Positions 17,461-27,333 of a stretch of 64,000 nucleotides of DNA are shown in pieces. Made by a program: the position numbers and the translations under genes. The stretch lies in the NCBI GenBank assembly GCA_031216915.1, contig CM062296.1, positions 793,285,823 to 793,349,822 on the forward strand, in the 5' to 3' direction. Source of the stretch: Pictodentalium vernedei. Taxonomy: Eukaryota; Mollusca; Scaphopoda; Dentaliida; Dentaliidae. The notes beneath the pieces are model-generated. The model searched no databases. It was not told the origin of the DNA and saw only the letters and a program-made list of their open reading frames with translations. The stretch's first letter is position 1; each line of letters begins with the position of its first letter.

Positions 17461-19450
17461 TGGCTTAAACCTCTATCGCGTTCCGGTTGGCGGAAGGTTG
17501 TCGAGTTTTTCACAAGAGTGGGCGTCGATTACGGACGACCCGTGGGTGAGAGGAGTGACTTCGGAAGGTCTAAAGATATCCTTCAAACGAAAGCCTCCAT
17601 TAACTCGAAGTCCAAAGTGGACTCATCTTCCGTCAAATCCACAGAAAAGAGACGCTCTGTTATCAGAGGTGCAGTCTCTTTTAATGAAGAACGCGGTAGA
17701 GGTCATAGAAAACCAGGAATCGCTGGGATTCTACAGCCATCTGTTTCTGGTTCCGAAACCAGACGGCTCGTTCCGTCCAGTCATAGATTTGAGCTGGATA
17801 AACAAGCTGATCGTCGCTCCGAAGTTTTATATGGAGACGATTCGATCGGTCAGAGCGAGTATTCGGGTGAACGATTATGCAACGAGCATAGATCTCAAAG
17901 ATGCGTACTTTCACGTCATGGTACATCCGACATTCCGAAAGTATCTACGCTTCGCAGTCCTAGGAGTGGTGTATCAGTTCCGGGCCATGTGCTTCGGATT
18001 GAATCTAGCACCCTGGGCTTTCACTCGGGTAATGAACTCGGTAATGATCTACTTCCGAGCTCATTCGTCTGCGGTAACGTCGGCCTACCTGGACGACATT
18101 CTTCAGAGGTACGGCAACGAGTTAACGCTTCAGAACGATGTTCAGAATCTTCTTCTATTGCTCCGACGTCTCGGTTTCATAGTAAACGAGGAGAAGTCGG
18201 ATCTGGTGCCGTCCAAGTCATTCACTCATCTGGGAATGAGCTTCGAGACGCACAACAATCTCGTTCGTCTGCCGTTAACCAGAGCGAAATTAGTCAGTTG
18301 TTACGCTCGCTATTGTCTGTATGCAGACAAAGTCACGGCGAGAGAATTTATGAGACTGATAGGTCTGTGCAGAGCCGCCGCGGATCTCATTCCGATGGGG
18401 CGGCTACGCACACGTCCTCTTCAAATTTTCCTGACTCAGAATTGGAGTGTGAAAATTCATTCGCTCGATGTAGACGTTCTCTTGTCAGATCAAGTGAAAC
18501 AAGAGATTCAGACTTGGGCAAACATTCAGTGGTTAACTCAAGGAGTTCCGCTGCAGTTGCCGGATCCGAGTTTTACCGTTATGACGGATGCCAGTCAAAC
18601 AGGTTGGGGTGCATCATTAATCCCAACGGATTCGAGATGCCAGGGTCTTTGGGATCCGCAATTCCTGTGCAAGCACATAAACATCAAGGAAATGATGTCA
18701 ATTTGGCTTGCGTTACGTCACTGGATGGACATTATTCACGATGCTCATGTCCAAATCCTATCCGACAATACGACAGTAGTGGCGTATATACGGAATCAGG
18801 GAGGCACTCATTCAGTTCCGTTGTTCAATCTAACGGAAAGAATCCTTCTGTTTGCGTTGGAACATCACGTTCTTCTTTCGGTCCGTCACATACCGGGTCG
18901 TCTGAATGTGCTAGCAGACTCCCTTTCACGAAAGGGTCGCTTGTTGCCGTCGGAGTGGACTCTCAACAAACAAGTATTCAATCAGATTTGCTACCAATGG
19001 GAACGGCCAATGATAGACTTATTTGCGACACATCTCAACAATCAGTTGCAGACGTATGTGTCCCCGTGTCCGGATCCAAGAGCATTTGCAGTAGACGCTC
19101 TGTCGATCCCTTGGGACGGAATGATAGGATATGCGTATCCTCCAGCGCCGTTAATTCAACAAGTATTGCTAAAGATAAAACAATCTCAATGCAAGATTCT
19201 GTTGGTAGCATCTCTGTCGCCACAGAGACTGTGGATAAATCTACTCAGGTGTCTGTTGTGGGACCTACCGCGGAAGCTTCCTCCACGAGAGGATCTTCTT
19301 TCGCAGGGGAAATCGCGCCAACTCCATCACAACCCGCAAGGTCTCAACCTTCACGTTTTTCCGTTGTGCGGTCCTTCTTGCATGGCAAGCACTTTACAGG
19401 ACGAGCAGTGGACGCGATTTCTAACTGTAGGAGGACCTCCTCTTCGCTAA
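17135..19450 (+). CDS. DIRS reverse transcriptase-RNase H (ORF2) of A2
   Basis: Open for 771 codons; the true start is uncertain because no clear ATG lies at the end of gag. RT: LVPKPDGSFRPVIDL, IDLKDAYFHVMVHP with the first catalytic Asp, LNLAPWAFT, and the catalytic box YLDDIL (18086 onward). RNase H: MTDASQTGWGASL (near 18581), ILSDNTTVVAYIRNQGG and LNVLADSLSRKG. The C-terminus (DLFATHLNNQL, DALSIPWDGM, YAYPPAPLI, LLVASLSPQ) resembles the degenerate Dam-like methylase tail known in DIRS elements. It copies element RNA into DNA in the cytoplasm or nucleus. The YR frame is open on the same strand across nearly all of it. Confidence 0.88.
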   Translation: MTASFPLFMIILKRKLMILCCSDPLLKGRIQQTRIRRALLGLMRPREFPIEVPVRPLGLIRETVRIATLVRDVLQAGTIGRTPRGRRGEVRVVEDVVSPTAGLAGPGGDGLNLYRVPVGGRLSSFSQEWASITDDPWVRGVTSEGLKISFKRKPPLTRSPKWTHLPSNPQKRDALLSEVQSLLMKNAVEVIENQESLGFYSHLFLVPKPDGSFRPVIDLSWINKLIVAPKFYMETIRSVRASIRVNDYATSIDLKDAYFHVMVHPTFRKYLRFAVLGVVYQFRAMCFGLNLAPWAFTRVMNSVMIYFRAHSSAVTSAYLDDILQRYGNELTLQNDVQNLLLLLRRLGFIVNEEKSDLVPSKSFTHLGMSFETHNNLVRLPLTRAKLVSCYARYCLYADKVTAREFMRLIGLCRAAADLIPMGRLRTRPLQIFLTQNWSVKIHSLDVDVLLSDQVKQEIQTWANIQWLTQGVPLQLPDPSFTVMTDASQTGWGASLIPTDSRCQGLWDPQFLCKHINIKEMMSIWLALRHWMDIIHDAHVQILSDNTTVVAYIRNQGGTHSVPLFNLTERILLFALEHHVLLSVRHIPGRLNVLADSLSRKGRLLPSEWTLNKQVFNQICYQWERPMIDLFATHLNNQLQTYVSPCPDPRAFAVDALSIPWDGMIGYAYPPAPLIQQVLLKIKQSQCKILLVASLSPQRLWINLLRCLLWDLPRKLPPREDLLSQGKSRQLHHNPQGLNLHVFPLCGPSCMASTLQDEQWTRFLTVGGPPLR

Positions 19451-20406
19451 ACTATGCGGCTAAGTGGAAGGTTTTCCGTCGTTGGTGTAGGGATCATTCT
19501 GTAGATATTTTTGATCCCTCTATACCAGACATTGCAAACTTTCTAGTATACTTGTTTGACGAAATCAAACTGCGGCCTGTTACTATAAAGGGTTATAGAT
19601 CTATGTTATCTGATACCTATGCACATCATGATAGTTTACAAATTGGATCTAATGTCTCTTTATCGAAATTGGTTCGAAACTTTTCGATAAATAGACCTAG
19701 AACTCTTAGATTAATTCCTAAGTGGAATTTAGCTTGGGTTCTCCTTAAATTGAAGGAAAAGCCATTTGAACCTCTTGGGACAGTAGATTTCAAATTCTTA
19801 TCTTATAAGACAGCTTTTCTCTTAGCTTTCTCTTCTGCCAGAAGAGTCAGTGAGCTTCATGCACTATCGGTGGATGATTCTCATTATCGTAGTGTTGGGA
19901 ACACTATCACCTTCACTACTAATGTGGGTTTTTTAGCTAAGAATCAGGCTCCTAATAAATATCCGGAACCTATTGTTATTAAGGCTCTTCCGTCTTCAGA
20001 CGGGCGTAGGCCTTTACTCTGTCCTGTTAGAGCACTACGTATCTATAAACAGAGATCTCTGTTCATCAGAAAGGGACGGAAACGTTTCTTTCTGTCTTTG
20101 ATGCCTAATAGAAAGGACATTTCAGTCCATTCTATTGCTAGATGGATTCAGTTAACTATCCGTACTGCTTATGAAGATTTATCTTCTTCTCAGCAGTCTG
20201 TGCTTAAGATTTCTGCTCATGAAGTAAGAGCTCTTTCTACTTCCTGGGCTTATGCTAATAGTGTTGCTATTACAGATTTAATGAAGGCTGCTTATTGGTC
20301 TCAGCCATCCACATTTACTAATTTTTATCTCAGAAATATTGAGTCCATTTCTGGAGACCTGCATTGTTTAGGTCCGTTATCTGTTGCTCAGAATGTCGTC
20401 CACTAA
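17518..20406 (+). CDS. DIRS tyrosine recombinase (ORF3) of A2, in a long overlapping frame
   Basis: The recognisable recombinase occupies about 19300-20406: core-binding region (FRRWCRDHSVDIFD, NFLVYLFDEIK), then the catalytic Arg in SSARRVSELHAL (about 19840), H-x-x-R in SAHEVRALSTSW (about 20211) and Tyr in TNFYLRNI (TAT at 20326-20328). The same frame is stop-free upstream to 17518, covering the RT-RNase H gene in another frame. That ~600-residue extension is Ser/Arg-rich with no domain I recognise, and may or may not be translated; the true YR start is undetermined. Overlapping RT and YR frames are a known DIRS trait. The frame appears intact. Confidence 0.85.
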   Translation: MGVDYGRPVGERSDFGRSKDILQTKASINSKSKVDSSSVKSTEKRRSVIRGAVSFNEERGRGHRKPGIAGILQPSVSGSETRRLVPSSHRFELDKQADRRSEVLYGDDSIGQSEYSGERLCNEHRSQRCVLSRHGTSDIPKVSTLRSPRSGVSVPGHVLRIESSTLGFHSGNELGNDLLPSSFVCGNVGLPGRHSSEVRQRVNASERCSESSSIAPTSRFHSKRGEVGSGAVQVIHSSGNELRDAQQSRSSAVNQSEISQLLRSLLSVCRQSHGERIYETDRSVQSRRGSHSDGAATHTSSSNFPDSELECENSFARCRRSLVRSSETRDSDLGKHSVVNSRSSAAVAGSEFYRYDGCQSNRLGCIINPNGFEMPGSLGSAIPVQAHKHQGNDVNLACVTSLDGHYSRCSCPNPIRQYDSSGVYTESGRHSFSSVVQSNGKNPSVCVGTSRSSFGPSHTGSSECASRLPFTKGSLVAVGVDSQQTSIQSDLLPMGTANDRLICDTSQQSVADVCVPVSGSKSICSRRSVDPLGRNDRICVSSSAVNSTSIAKDKTISMQDSVGSISVATETVDKSTQVSVVGPTAEASSTRGSSFAGEIAPTPSQPARSQPSRFSVVRSFLHGKHFTGRAVDAISNCRRTSSSLNYAAKWKVFRRWCRDHSVDIFDPSIPDIANFLVYLFDEIKLRPVTIKGYRSMLSDTYAHHDSLQIGSNVSLSKLVRNFSINRPRTLRLIPKWNLAWVLLKLKEKPFEPLGTVDFKFLSYKTAFLLAFSSARRVSELHALSVDDSHYRSVGNTITFTTNVGFLAKNQAPNKYPEPIVIKALPSSDGRRPLLCPVRALRIYKQRSLFIRKGRKRFFLSLMPNRKDISVHSIARWIQLTIRTAYEDLSSSQQSVLKISAHEVRALSTSWAYANSVAITDLMKAAYWSQPSTFTNFYLRNIESISGDLHCLGPLSVAQNVVH

Positions 20407-21006
20407 ACAGTTGCAACTATAGTTATGCAGGCTTTCTGTTCCGGCAGTGACTCCGTCCGGCTGCCCTCTTCGCTCTGGGCTATTTGACCCAGGGCAAGGG
20501 GAAGGGAGGGGGGGGGGGGGTGTTCCCTTAGGCCACCTGCTTTATAGTGAAGAGCAAGGGAATGCCTCCTCCAAGACAGTATTTCTGAGTCGCTTCCGGG
20601 ATGGTTTTAAAGTGTAATATTAATGTTTAATTTCATTCATGTCTTATTTTTAAAGTGTAGCTCGGTGTGAAGCATTTGTATATGTCAAGTGTCAAACAGG
20701 CTTTAATATACAATACTCGGACACTTTTAAATGATTATAAAGAGTCTCAATTCTCTGGACTACTTTATTTATTGGCTTGCTTTAAAAATAATTAGTATAA
20801 GGGTTATACTGGATGTTAATAGAGAACATGAATGTTATTGTGCTCAATTATTAAGGGTAGTGTATCTTTCTAATTTAATATTAAATAAGAAAGATACATG
20901 TAAAGCCTAATACTTCTTTTCTCCTTAAGGGGTTACCTCTTTATTTATAATTGAGCTTATTGGATTTTCCTCTATGTCCTAGGCCCTCCAGCCTGTTTAC
21001 TATTCA
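20407..21006 (+). other. 3' UTR of A2 with G-tract and hairpin
   Basis: After the YR stop come GGCTGCCCTCTTCGCTCTGG and a G-tract (about 20500-20520) whose length differs in every copy. Further on, TGTATCTTTCT (20861-20871) and AGAAAGATACA (20888-20898) form an 11-bp hairpin kept in all A and B copies. GCCCTCCAGCC lies just before the ICR. Confidence 0.7.
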
Positions 21007-21093
21007 GCTAAGTCTGGGTCATTGGTACAGTATAAAAATGTTAAAAAATTTATAGTAATTTATATATTTTTTATACTTACCAATGACCCAGAC
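21007..21093. repeat. ICR of A2
   Basis: GCTAAGTCTGGGTCATTGGT followed by the AT-rich block to TTACCAATGACCCAGAC. It is the reverse complement of the A2 right end joined to its left end. Confidence 0.9.
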
Positions 21094-21167
21094 GGGGATG
21101 GCCCTCCCTGAGTTGGGAACTCTTACCTCCCCGCTGAGTACATAGCGCTGACCAGGCACTGCCAGTA

Positions 21168-21395
21168 AGAATGATAATTGGCGCCAATTTCGGGACGACT
21201 GCGTCACTGCGCATGCGCAGTAGAGGCGTACTATGGAGGTCCTTTAGGACATGATTTCTTTTTGTTTTGGATGCAAATTTTGGGGATTGGGGGGCAAAAT
21301 TTGTGTTTGGCCCTGGTTTTGTTGGAGTTAGCACCAGCTAAGTCTGGGTCATTGGTAAGTATAAAAAATATATAAATTACTATAAATTTTTTAAC
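21168..21395. repeat. Right ITR of A2
   Basis: An inverted copy of 14276-14471 plus an outer AT-rich extension ending TTTTTTAAC. The A2/E0-specific GACGACTGCGTCA variant is present at both ends. Confidence 0.9.
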
Positions 21396-21512
21396 TTTTC
21401 AAAAATTATTTTGATTTGCAATTGTTTTTTCATTATTAATGGATCATGTTATTATGTATCTTTGTGTCAGGGGTTTGTGCGAGTAACTAGGACTTGTTGT
21501 TGACTTTTCACA

Positions 21513-23615
21513 ATGAAAGGATATTGTTCAAATTGTAATAGGAAGAAATCTTCCTCTGACTTTCATGATCATTGCATTAATTGTAGTCAGTGTTCTCGCA
21601 CTAATCCCTGTTCTATATGTCAATATTGGGATGACAAACATTGGAAACGTGTGTCACGATATGTTGTTAGTGGAGAAAGGGCTATGCCGGCTCTTTCTCC
21701 GCAAGGTCACTCTACTCTCTCAGTTTCTATTTCAGAGGAACAAGAACAGGGTGATGTTTCCATGTTATCTTCCGCAAGTGTGCTTCCGTCGTCACAAATG
21801 AATACAGAGCTAGTGGCAAAAGTGCTCATGGAGATTAAACAAATGTCGTCCGCTAGCTCGCCCGGTGTAGCGTCCATTCACCGAATGGTTCGGCAGCCAG
21901 ATTCGTCCGATGCGGTCCAGGAGGAAATGTTGGGTGATGCGAGCACTATAAACATTCAACGTGCACACCCAGTGACGGCAGATAGTAGGCGAGATCGGAG
22001 GAAGCCTTTGAGTCCGGTTCCAAGCTCGTCCAGGTCCAGCCGGGCCACGAGCGAGAGAGGCCCCTCTCTCGTACAACAACATCTGGGACCAGATGTTGTG
22101 GTACAAAATGTGTCGCAAGCGGAGCACACGTCCGTCTCTCGGGACGCTCCGTTGTATAGGCAGTCCGCGGAGACTGCTCAGGCTTCTTCCTCTCGTCAGC
22201 GCACACGACCGCACCTTGGCTACATGACCGCCAATATTTTACCAGCTTCGCCGATCAGGGATTCTTCGGCGACCAGGTCACACCATCCGGAAGCCAGGGA
22301 CACGAGGCCGATGGACTCTGGACGTTCGCATAGAAAGAGTATGCGGGAGTCATCAGATGCGGAGCTGCCCTCGGCGAAGCAGCGAAAGACGGCGCCTCCA
22401 CAGGCCTCGATGTCGGACGTACTTGTGCAGATAGCACAACTTATCGCAGCATCCCAGCAACCGACAGAAACGGTGTCGGATCGGGAATTATCCGACGGCG
22501 CTGGGTCGGTATGCTCCGCCCAAGCATCGGGGGCGGACGACCGGGAGCATCATGAGGTCCGACCGGATGGTGAAAGGGATACGGATGACTTGGAGCTATC
22601 CCTTTCGGAACAACATAAAGCTGCCGTGGACTTCATCCGGCACTTTCTCCCTCAAGTTGTTCCGTCGGGCCAGACTGCTGCGGTTCCGGACAAGAGAATT
22701 ATAGCGTCATTGGACTCTGATTTCTTTGAGTGGTTCAGGGACATCGCTCCCGAGTTTCCGTCTCAGTCCAATAATGTTGCAAGAACATTTGAATTATTGA
22801 ACGATGCTATATTCAAACTTGCTTCCAAAACGGGAAAAGCAGGTTTCTTGTCCGCCAGTACTCTCAACCTGCCTTTCATTAATGCAAGGAATAAATTCGA
22901 CACGGCAGGACAGGGTATCCCGAGAGTTCCTCTGCGTATGGACGACGAGGCGGAAGACTTAGAGTTATCATTACGTTTGTCCGCGTCTATTCCAACCGCG
23001 GTGTTGGAAACAACTATTTCGTCTAACAGAGCCAGTTTAGATGCCTTATCTTACGCAGATCACCTTACTAAGGCGTTATCACTGCGCCTTCAAGGGAAAG
23101 AAATTCAGGATATACAATCCTCTTTAAGACTTCTTTCAAGGGCAGTAGCTTATTCCACGTGTAACTCCCCCCTTTCAGTGGCAAACCTGGAGTTGGTTAG
23201 ACGTGACGCAGCCCTAGCTACATCCACACTCGTGGATACTAAGGTGAAGAACTCTCTCAGAGTCGCTTCGGTCTCCGGAGAACTTCTCTTTGACGGCAAG
23301 CTTTCTGCAATTTACGATAAAATTACAAAGAAAGCTTCGGATTCTCTGCTGTTCAAATCTGCTTCTAAGAAGTCGGACACGGCAGATAAGAGTAAGACAG
23401 GCACTTCTGGGTCTAATGCACCCAAGAGAGGTTCCTATAGAAGTTCCGGTGCGTCCTCTTGGTCTTATTCAAGAGACCGTCAAGGTAGCGACTCACGTTC
23501 GGGACGTCCTTCGAGCCGGGACAACCGGTCGGACGCCCCGAGGTCGACGGGACGAGGTGCGGGTCGTGGAGGACGTGGTTTCTCCTACCGCAGGCCTCGC
23601 AGGTCCAGGAGGTGA
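21513..23615 (+). CDS. DIRS gag-like protein of A1
   Basis: A 700-residue open frame starting MKGYCSNCNRKK. It has the same layout as the A2 gag: N-terminal Cys/His cluster (HDHCINCSQCSR, NPCSICQYW), Ser/Arg-rich middle, conserved core (LTKALSLRLQGKE) and Arg/Gly-rich tail (GAGRGGRGFSYRRPRRSRR). It is closer to the A3 gag than to that of A2. The leader immediately upstream (21396-21512) is the resumed part of the A1 leader after the B1-A2 insertion. Confidence 0.85.
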   Translation: MKGYCSNCNRKKSSSDFHDHCINCSQCSRTNPCSICQYWDDKHWKRVSRYVVSGERAMPALSPQGHSTLSVSISEEQEQGDVSMLSSASVLPSSQMNTELVAKVLMEIKQMSSASSPGVASIHRMVRQPDSSDAVQEEMLGDASTINIQRAHPVTADSRRDRRKPLSPVPSSSRSSRATSERGPSLVQQHLGPDVVVQNVSQAEHTSVSRDAPLYRQSAETAQASSSRQRTRPHLGYMTANILPASPIRDSSATRSHHPEARDTRPMDSGRSHRKSMRESSDAELPSAKQRKTAPPQASMSDVLVQIAQLIAASQQPTETVSDRELSDGAGSVCSAQASGADDREHHEVRPDGERDTDDLELSLSEQHKAAVDFIRHFLPQVVPSGQTAAVPDKRIIASLDSDFFEWFRDIAPEFPSQSNNVARTFELLNDAIFKLASKTGKAGFLSASTLNLPFINARNKFDTAGQGIPRVPLRMDDEAEDLELSLRLSASIPTAVLETTISSNRASLDALSYADHLTKALSLRLQGKEIQDIQSSLRLLSRAVAYSTCNSPLSVANLELVRRDAALATSTLVDTKVKNSLRVASVSGELLFDGKLSAIYDKITKKASDSLLFKSASKKSDTADKSKTGTSGSNAPKRGSYRSSGASSWSYSRDRQGSDSRSGRPSSRDNRSDAPRSTGRGAGRGGRGFSYRRPRRSRR

Positions 23616-25600
23616 TGGCTTCAACCTCTATCGCGTACCGGTTGGCGGAAGGTTGTCGAGTTTTTCACAAGAGTGGGCGTCGATTACGGACGACCCTTGG
23701 GTGAGAGGGGGGGTGACTTCGGAAGGTCTAAAGATATCCTTCAAACGAAAGCCTCCATTAACTCAAAGTCCAAAATGGACTCAACTTCCGTCAAATCCGC
23801 AGAAAAGAGACGCTCTATTATCTGAGGTGCAGTCTCTTTTAATGAAGAACGCGGTAGAGGTCGTAGAAAACCAGCAGACTCCGGGATTCTACAGCCATCT
23901 GTTTCTGGTTCCGAAACCAGACGGCTCGTTCCGTCCAGTCATAGATTTGAGCTGGATAAACAAGCTGATCGTCGCTCCGAAGTTTTATATGGAGACGATT
24001 CGGTCGGTCAGAGCGAGTATTCGGGTGAACGATTATGCAACGAGCATAGATCTCAAAGATGCGTACTTTCACGTCATGGTACATCCGACATTCAGAAAGT
24101 ATCTATGCTTCGCAGTCCTAGGAGTGGTGTATCAATTCCGGGCGATGTGCTTCGGATTGAATCTAGCACCCTGGGCTTTCACTCGGGTAACAAACTCGGT
24201 AATGATGTATTTCCGAGCTCATTCGTCTGCGGTAACGTCGGCCTACCTGGACGACATTCTTCAGAGGTACGGCAACGAGTTAACGCTTCAGAACGATGTG
24301 CAGAATCTACTTCTATTGCTCCGACGTCTCGGTTTTATAGTAAACGAGGAGAAGTCGGATCTGGTGCCGGCCAAGTCATTCACACATCAGGGAATGAGCT
24401 TCGAGACGCACAACAATCTCGTTCGTCTGCCGTTGACCAGAGCGAAATTAGTCAGTTGTTACGCGCGCTATTGTCTGCACGCAGACAAAGTCACAGCGAG
24501 AGAATTTACGAGACTGATAGGTCTGTGCGGAGCCACTGCGGATCTCATTCCGATGGGGCGGTTACGCACGCATCCTCTCCAAATTTTCTTGACTCAGAAT
24601 TGGAGTGTGAAAATTCATTCGCTCGACATAGACGTTCTCTTGTCAGATCAAGTGAAACGAGAGATTCAGACTTGGGCAAACATTCAGTGGTTAACTCAAG
24701 GAGTTCCGCTGCAGTTGCCGGATCCGAGTTTTACCATTATGACGGATGCCAGTCAAACAGGTTGGGGTGCATCATTGATCCCAACGGATTCGAGATGCCA
24801 GGGTCTTTGGGATCCGCAATTCCTGGGCAAGCACATAAACATCAAGGAAATGATGTCAATTTGGCTTGCGTTACGTCATTGGATGGACATTATTCACAAT
24901 GCTCATGTCCAAATCCTGTCCCGACAATACGACAGTAGTGGCGTATATACGGAATCAGGGAGGCACTCATTCAGTTCCATTGTTCAATCTAACGGAAAGA
25001 ATCCTTCTGTTTGCTCTAGAACATCAGGTTCTTCTTTCGGTCTGTCATATACCGGGTCGTCTGAATGTACTAGCAGACTCCCTTTCACGAAAGGGTCGCT
25101 TGTTGCCGTCGGAGTGGACTCTCAACAAACAAGTATTCAGTCAGATTTGCTACCAATGGGAACGGCCAATGATAGACTTATTTGCGACACATCTCAACAA
25201 TCAGTTGCAGACGTATGTGTCTCCATGTCCGGATCCAAGAGCATTTTCAGTAGACGCTCTGTCGATCCCTTGGGACGGAATGATAGGATATGCGTATCCT
25301 CCAGCGCCGTTAATTCAGCAAGTATTGCTAAAGATAAAACAATCTCAATGCAAGATTCTGTTGGTAGCATCTCTGTCTCCACAGAGACCATGGATAAATC
25401 TACTCAGGTGTCTGTTGTGGGACCTACCGCGAAAGCTTCCTCCACGGGAGGATCTTCTTTCGCAGGGGAAATCACGTCAACTCCATCACAACCCGCAAGG
25501 TCTCAACCTTCACGTTTTTCCGTTGTGCGGTCCTTCTTGCATGGCAAGCACTTTCACTTTACAGGACGAGCAGTGGACGCGATTTCTAACTGTAGGAGGA
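23616..25600 (+). pseudogene. RT-RNase H region of A1 (broken)
   Basis: Same domains as the A2 ORF2: RT with IDLKDAYFHV and YLDDIL, RNase H with MTDASQTGWG and the downstream Dam-like tail. The region is broken, so no product is annotated. It follows the A1 gag directly, with the overlapping-frame layout seen in A2. Confidence 0.8.
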
Positions 25601-26569
25601 CCTCCTCTTCGCTAAACTATGCGGCTAAGTGGAAGGTTTTTCGTCGTTGGTGTAGGGATCATTCTGTGGATATTTTTGATCCCTCTATACCAGACATTGC
25701 AAACTTTCTAGTATACTTGTTTGACGAAATCAAACTGCAGCCTGTTACTATTAAGGGTTATAGGTCTATGTTATCTGATACCTATGCACATCATGATAGT
25801 TTACAAATTGGATCTAATGTCTCTTTATCTAAGTTGGTTAGAAACTTCTCGATAAATAGACCCAGAACTCTTAGGTTAATTCCTAAATGGAATTTAGCTT
25901 GGGTTCTTCTTAAACTGAAGGAAAAGCCATTTGAACCTCTTGGGACAGTAGATTTCAAATTCTTATCTTATAAGACAGCTTTTCTCTTAGCTTTCTCTTC
26001 TGCTAGAAGAGTCAGTGAGCTTCATGCACTGTCGGTGGATGATTCTCACTATCATAGTGTCGGGAACACTATCACCTTCACTACTAATGTGGGTTTTTTA
26101 GCTAAGAATCAGGCTCCTAATAAATATCCGGTACCTTGTTATTAAGGCTCTTCCGTCTTCAGACGGGCGTAGGCCTTTACTCTGTCCTGTTAGAGCGTTA
26201 CGTATCTATAAACAGAGATCTCAGTTTATCAGAAAGGGACGAAAACGTTTCTTTCTGTCTCTGATGCCTAATAGAAGGGACATTTCGGTCCATTCTATTG
26301 CTAGATGGATTCAATTAACTATCCGTACTGCTTATGAGAGTTTATCTTCTTCTCAGCAGTCTGTGCTTAAGATTTCGGCTCATGAAGTAAGAGCTCTTGC
26401 TACTTCTTGGGCTTACGCTAATAGTATTGCTATTACAGATTTAATGAAGGCTGCTTATTGGTCTCAGCCATCCACATTCACGAATTTTTATCTCAGAAAT
26501 ATTGAGTCCATTTCTGGAGACCTGCATTGTTTAGGTCCGTTATCTGTTGCTCAGAATGTCATCCACTAA
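25480..26569 (+). pseudogene. Tyrosine recombinase region of A1 (broken)
   Basis: Contains the recombinase landmarks SSARRVSELHAL, SAHEVRALATSW and TNFYLRNI, with the A1/A3-type variants SWAYANSIAI. The region is broken. It is followed by a 3' UTR with a G-tract near 26669, then the ICR and right ITR. Confidence 0.8.
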
Positions 26570-27171
26570 ACAGTTGCAACTATAGTTATGCAGGCTTTCT
26601 GTTCCGGCAGTGACTCCGTCCGGCTGCCCTCTTCGCTCTGGGCTATTTGACCCAGGGCAAGGGGAAGGGGGGGGGGAGGGTGTTCCCTTAGGTCACCTGC
26701 TTTATAGTGAAAAGCAAGGGAATGCCTCCTCCGAAGTCAGTATTTCTGAGTCGTTTCCTGGATGGTTTTAAAGTGTAATATTAATGTTAAAAATTCATTC
26801 ATGTCATATTTTTAAAGTGTAGCTCGGTGTGAAGCATTTGTATATGTCAAGTGTCAAACGGGCATTAATATACAATCCTCGGACACTTTTAAAAGAATAT
26901 AAAGAGTCTCAATTCTCTGGACTAACTTTATTTATTGGCTTACTTTAAAAATAATTAGTATAAAGGGTTATACTGGATGTTAATAGAGAACATGAATGTT
27001 ATTGTGCTCAATTATGAAGGGTATTGTATCTTTCTAATTTAACATAAAATAAGAAAGATACATGTAAAGCCTAATACTCCTTTTCTCCTTGAGGGGTTGA
27101 CTCTATATTATATAGTTGAGCTTATTGGATTTTCCTCTATGTCCTAGGCCCTCCAGCCTTTTTACTATTCA

Positions 27172-27258
27172 GCTAAGTCTGGGTCATTGGTACAGCATAA
27201 AAATGTTAAAAAATTTATAGTAATTTATATATTTTTTATACTTACCAATGACCCAGAC
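27172..27258. repeat. ICR of A1
   Basis: Same joined-end complement as in other copies, with one private change in the left half (ACAGCATAAA instead of ACAGTATAAA). Confidence 0.88.
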
Positions 27259-27333
27259 GGGGATGGCCCTCCCAGGAGTTGGGAACTCTTACCTCCCCAC
27301 TGAGTACATAGCGCTGACCAGGCACTGCCAGTA

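Larger units (their letters stand above)
14272..21395 (+). mobile_element. DIRS copy A2 (subfamily A), looks whole
   Basis: A complete DIRS element of about 7.1 kb: left ITR (to 14471), leader (14472-15357), gag-like ORF, RT-RNase H ORF, YR ORF, 3' UTR, ICR (21007-21093) and right ITR (21168-21395). All three frames are open over their full length and the two ITRs agree at every variable position I compared, so this is the youngest-looking copy. It lies directly after B1, sharing one T-run with it, and is followed by TTTTCAAAAATT, the resumed leader of A1. The order of gag, RT-RNase H and YR, plus ITRs and an ICR, defines the DIRS group rather than Ngaro or PAT, which have split direct repeats. 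Confidence 0.92.

Noticed and set aside
23290-26145. 951-codon open stretch over the RT and YR regions of A1
   Set aside because: It does not represent one natural protein; the family encodes RT-RNase H and YR in separate frames. I treat the region as broken.
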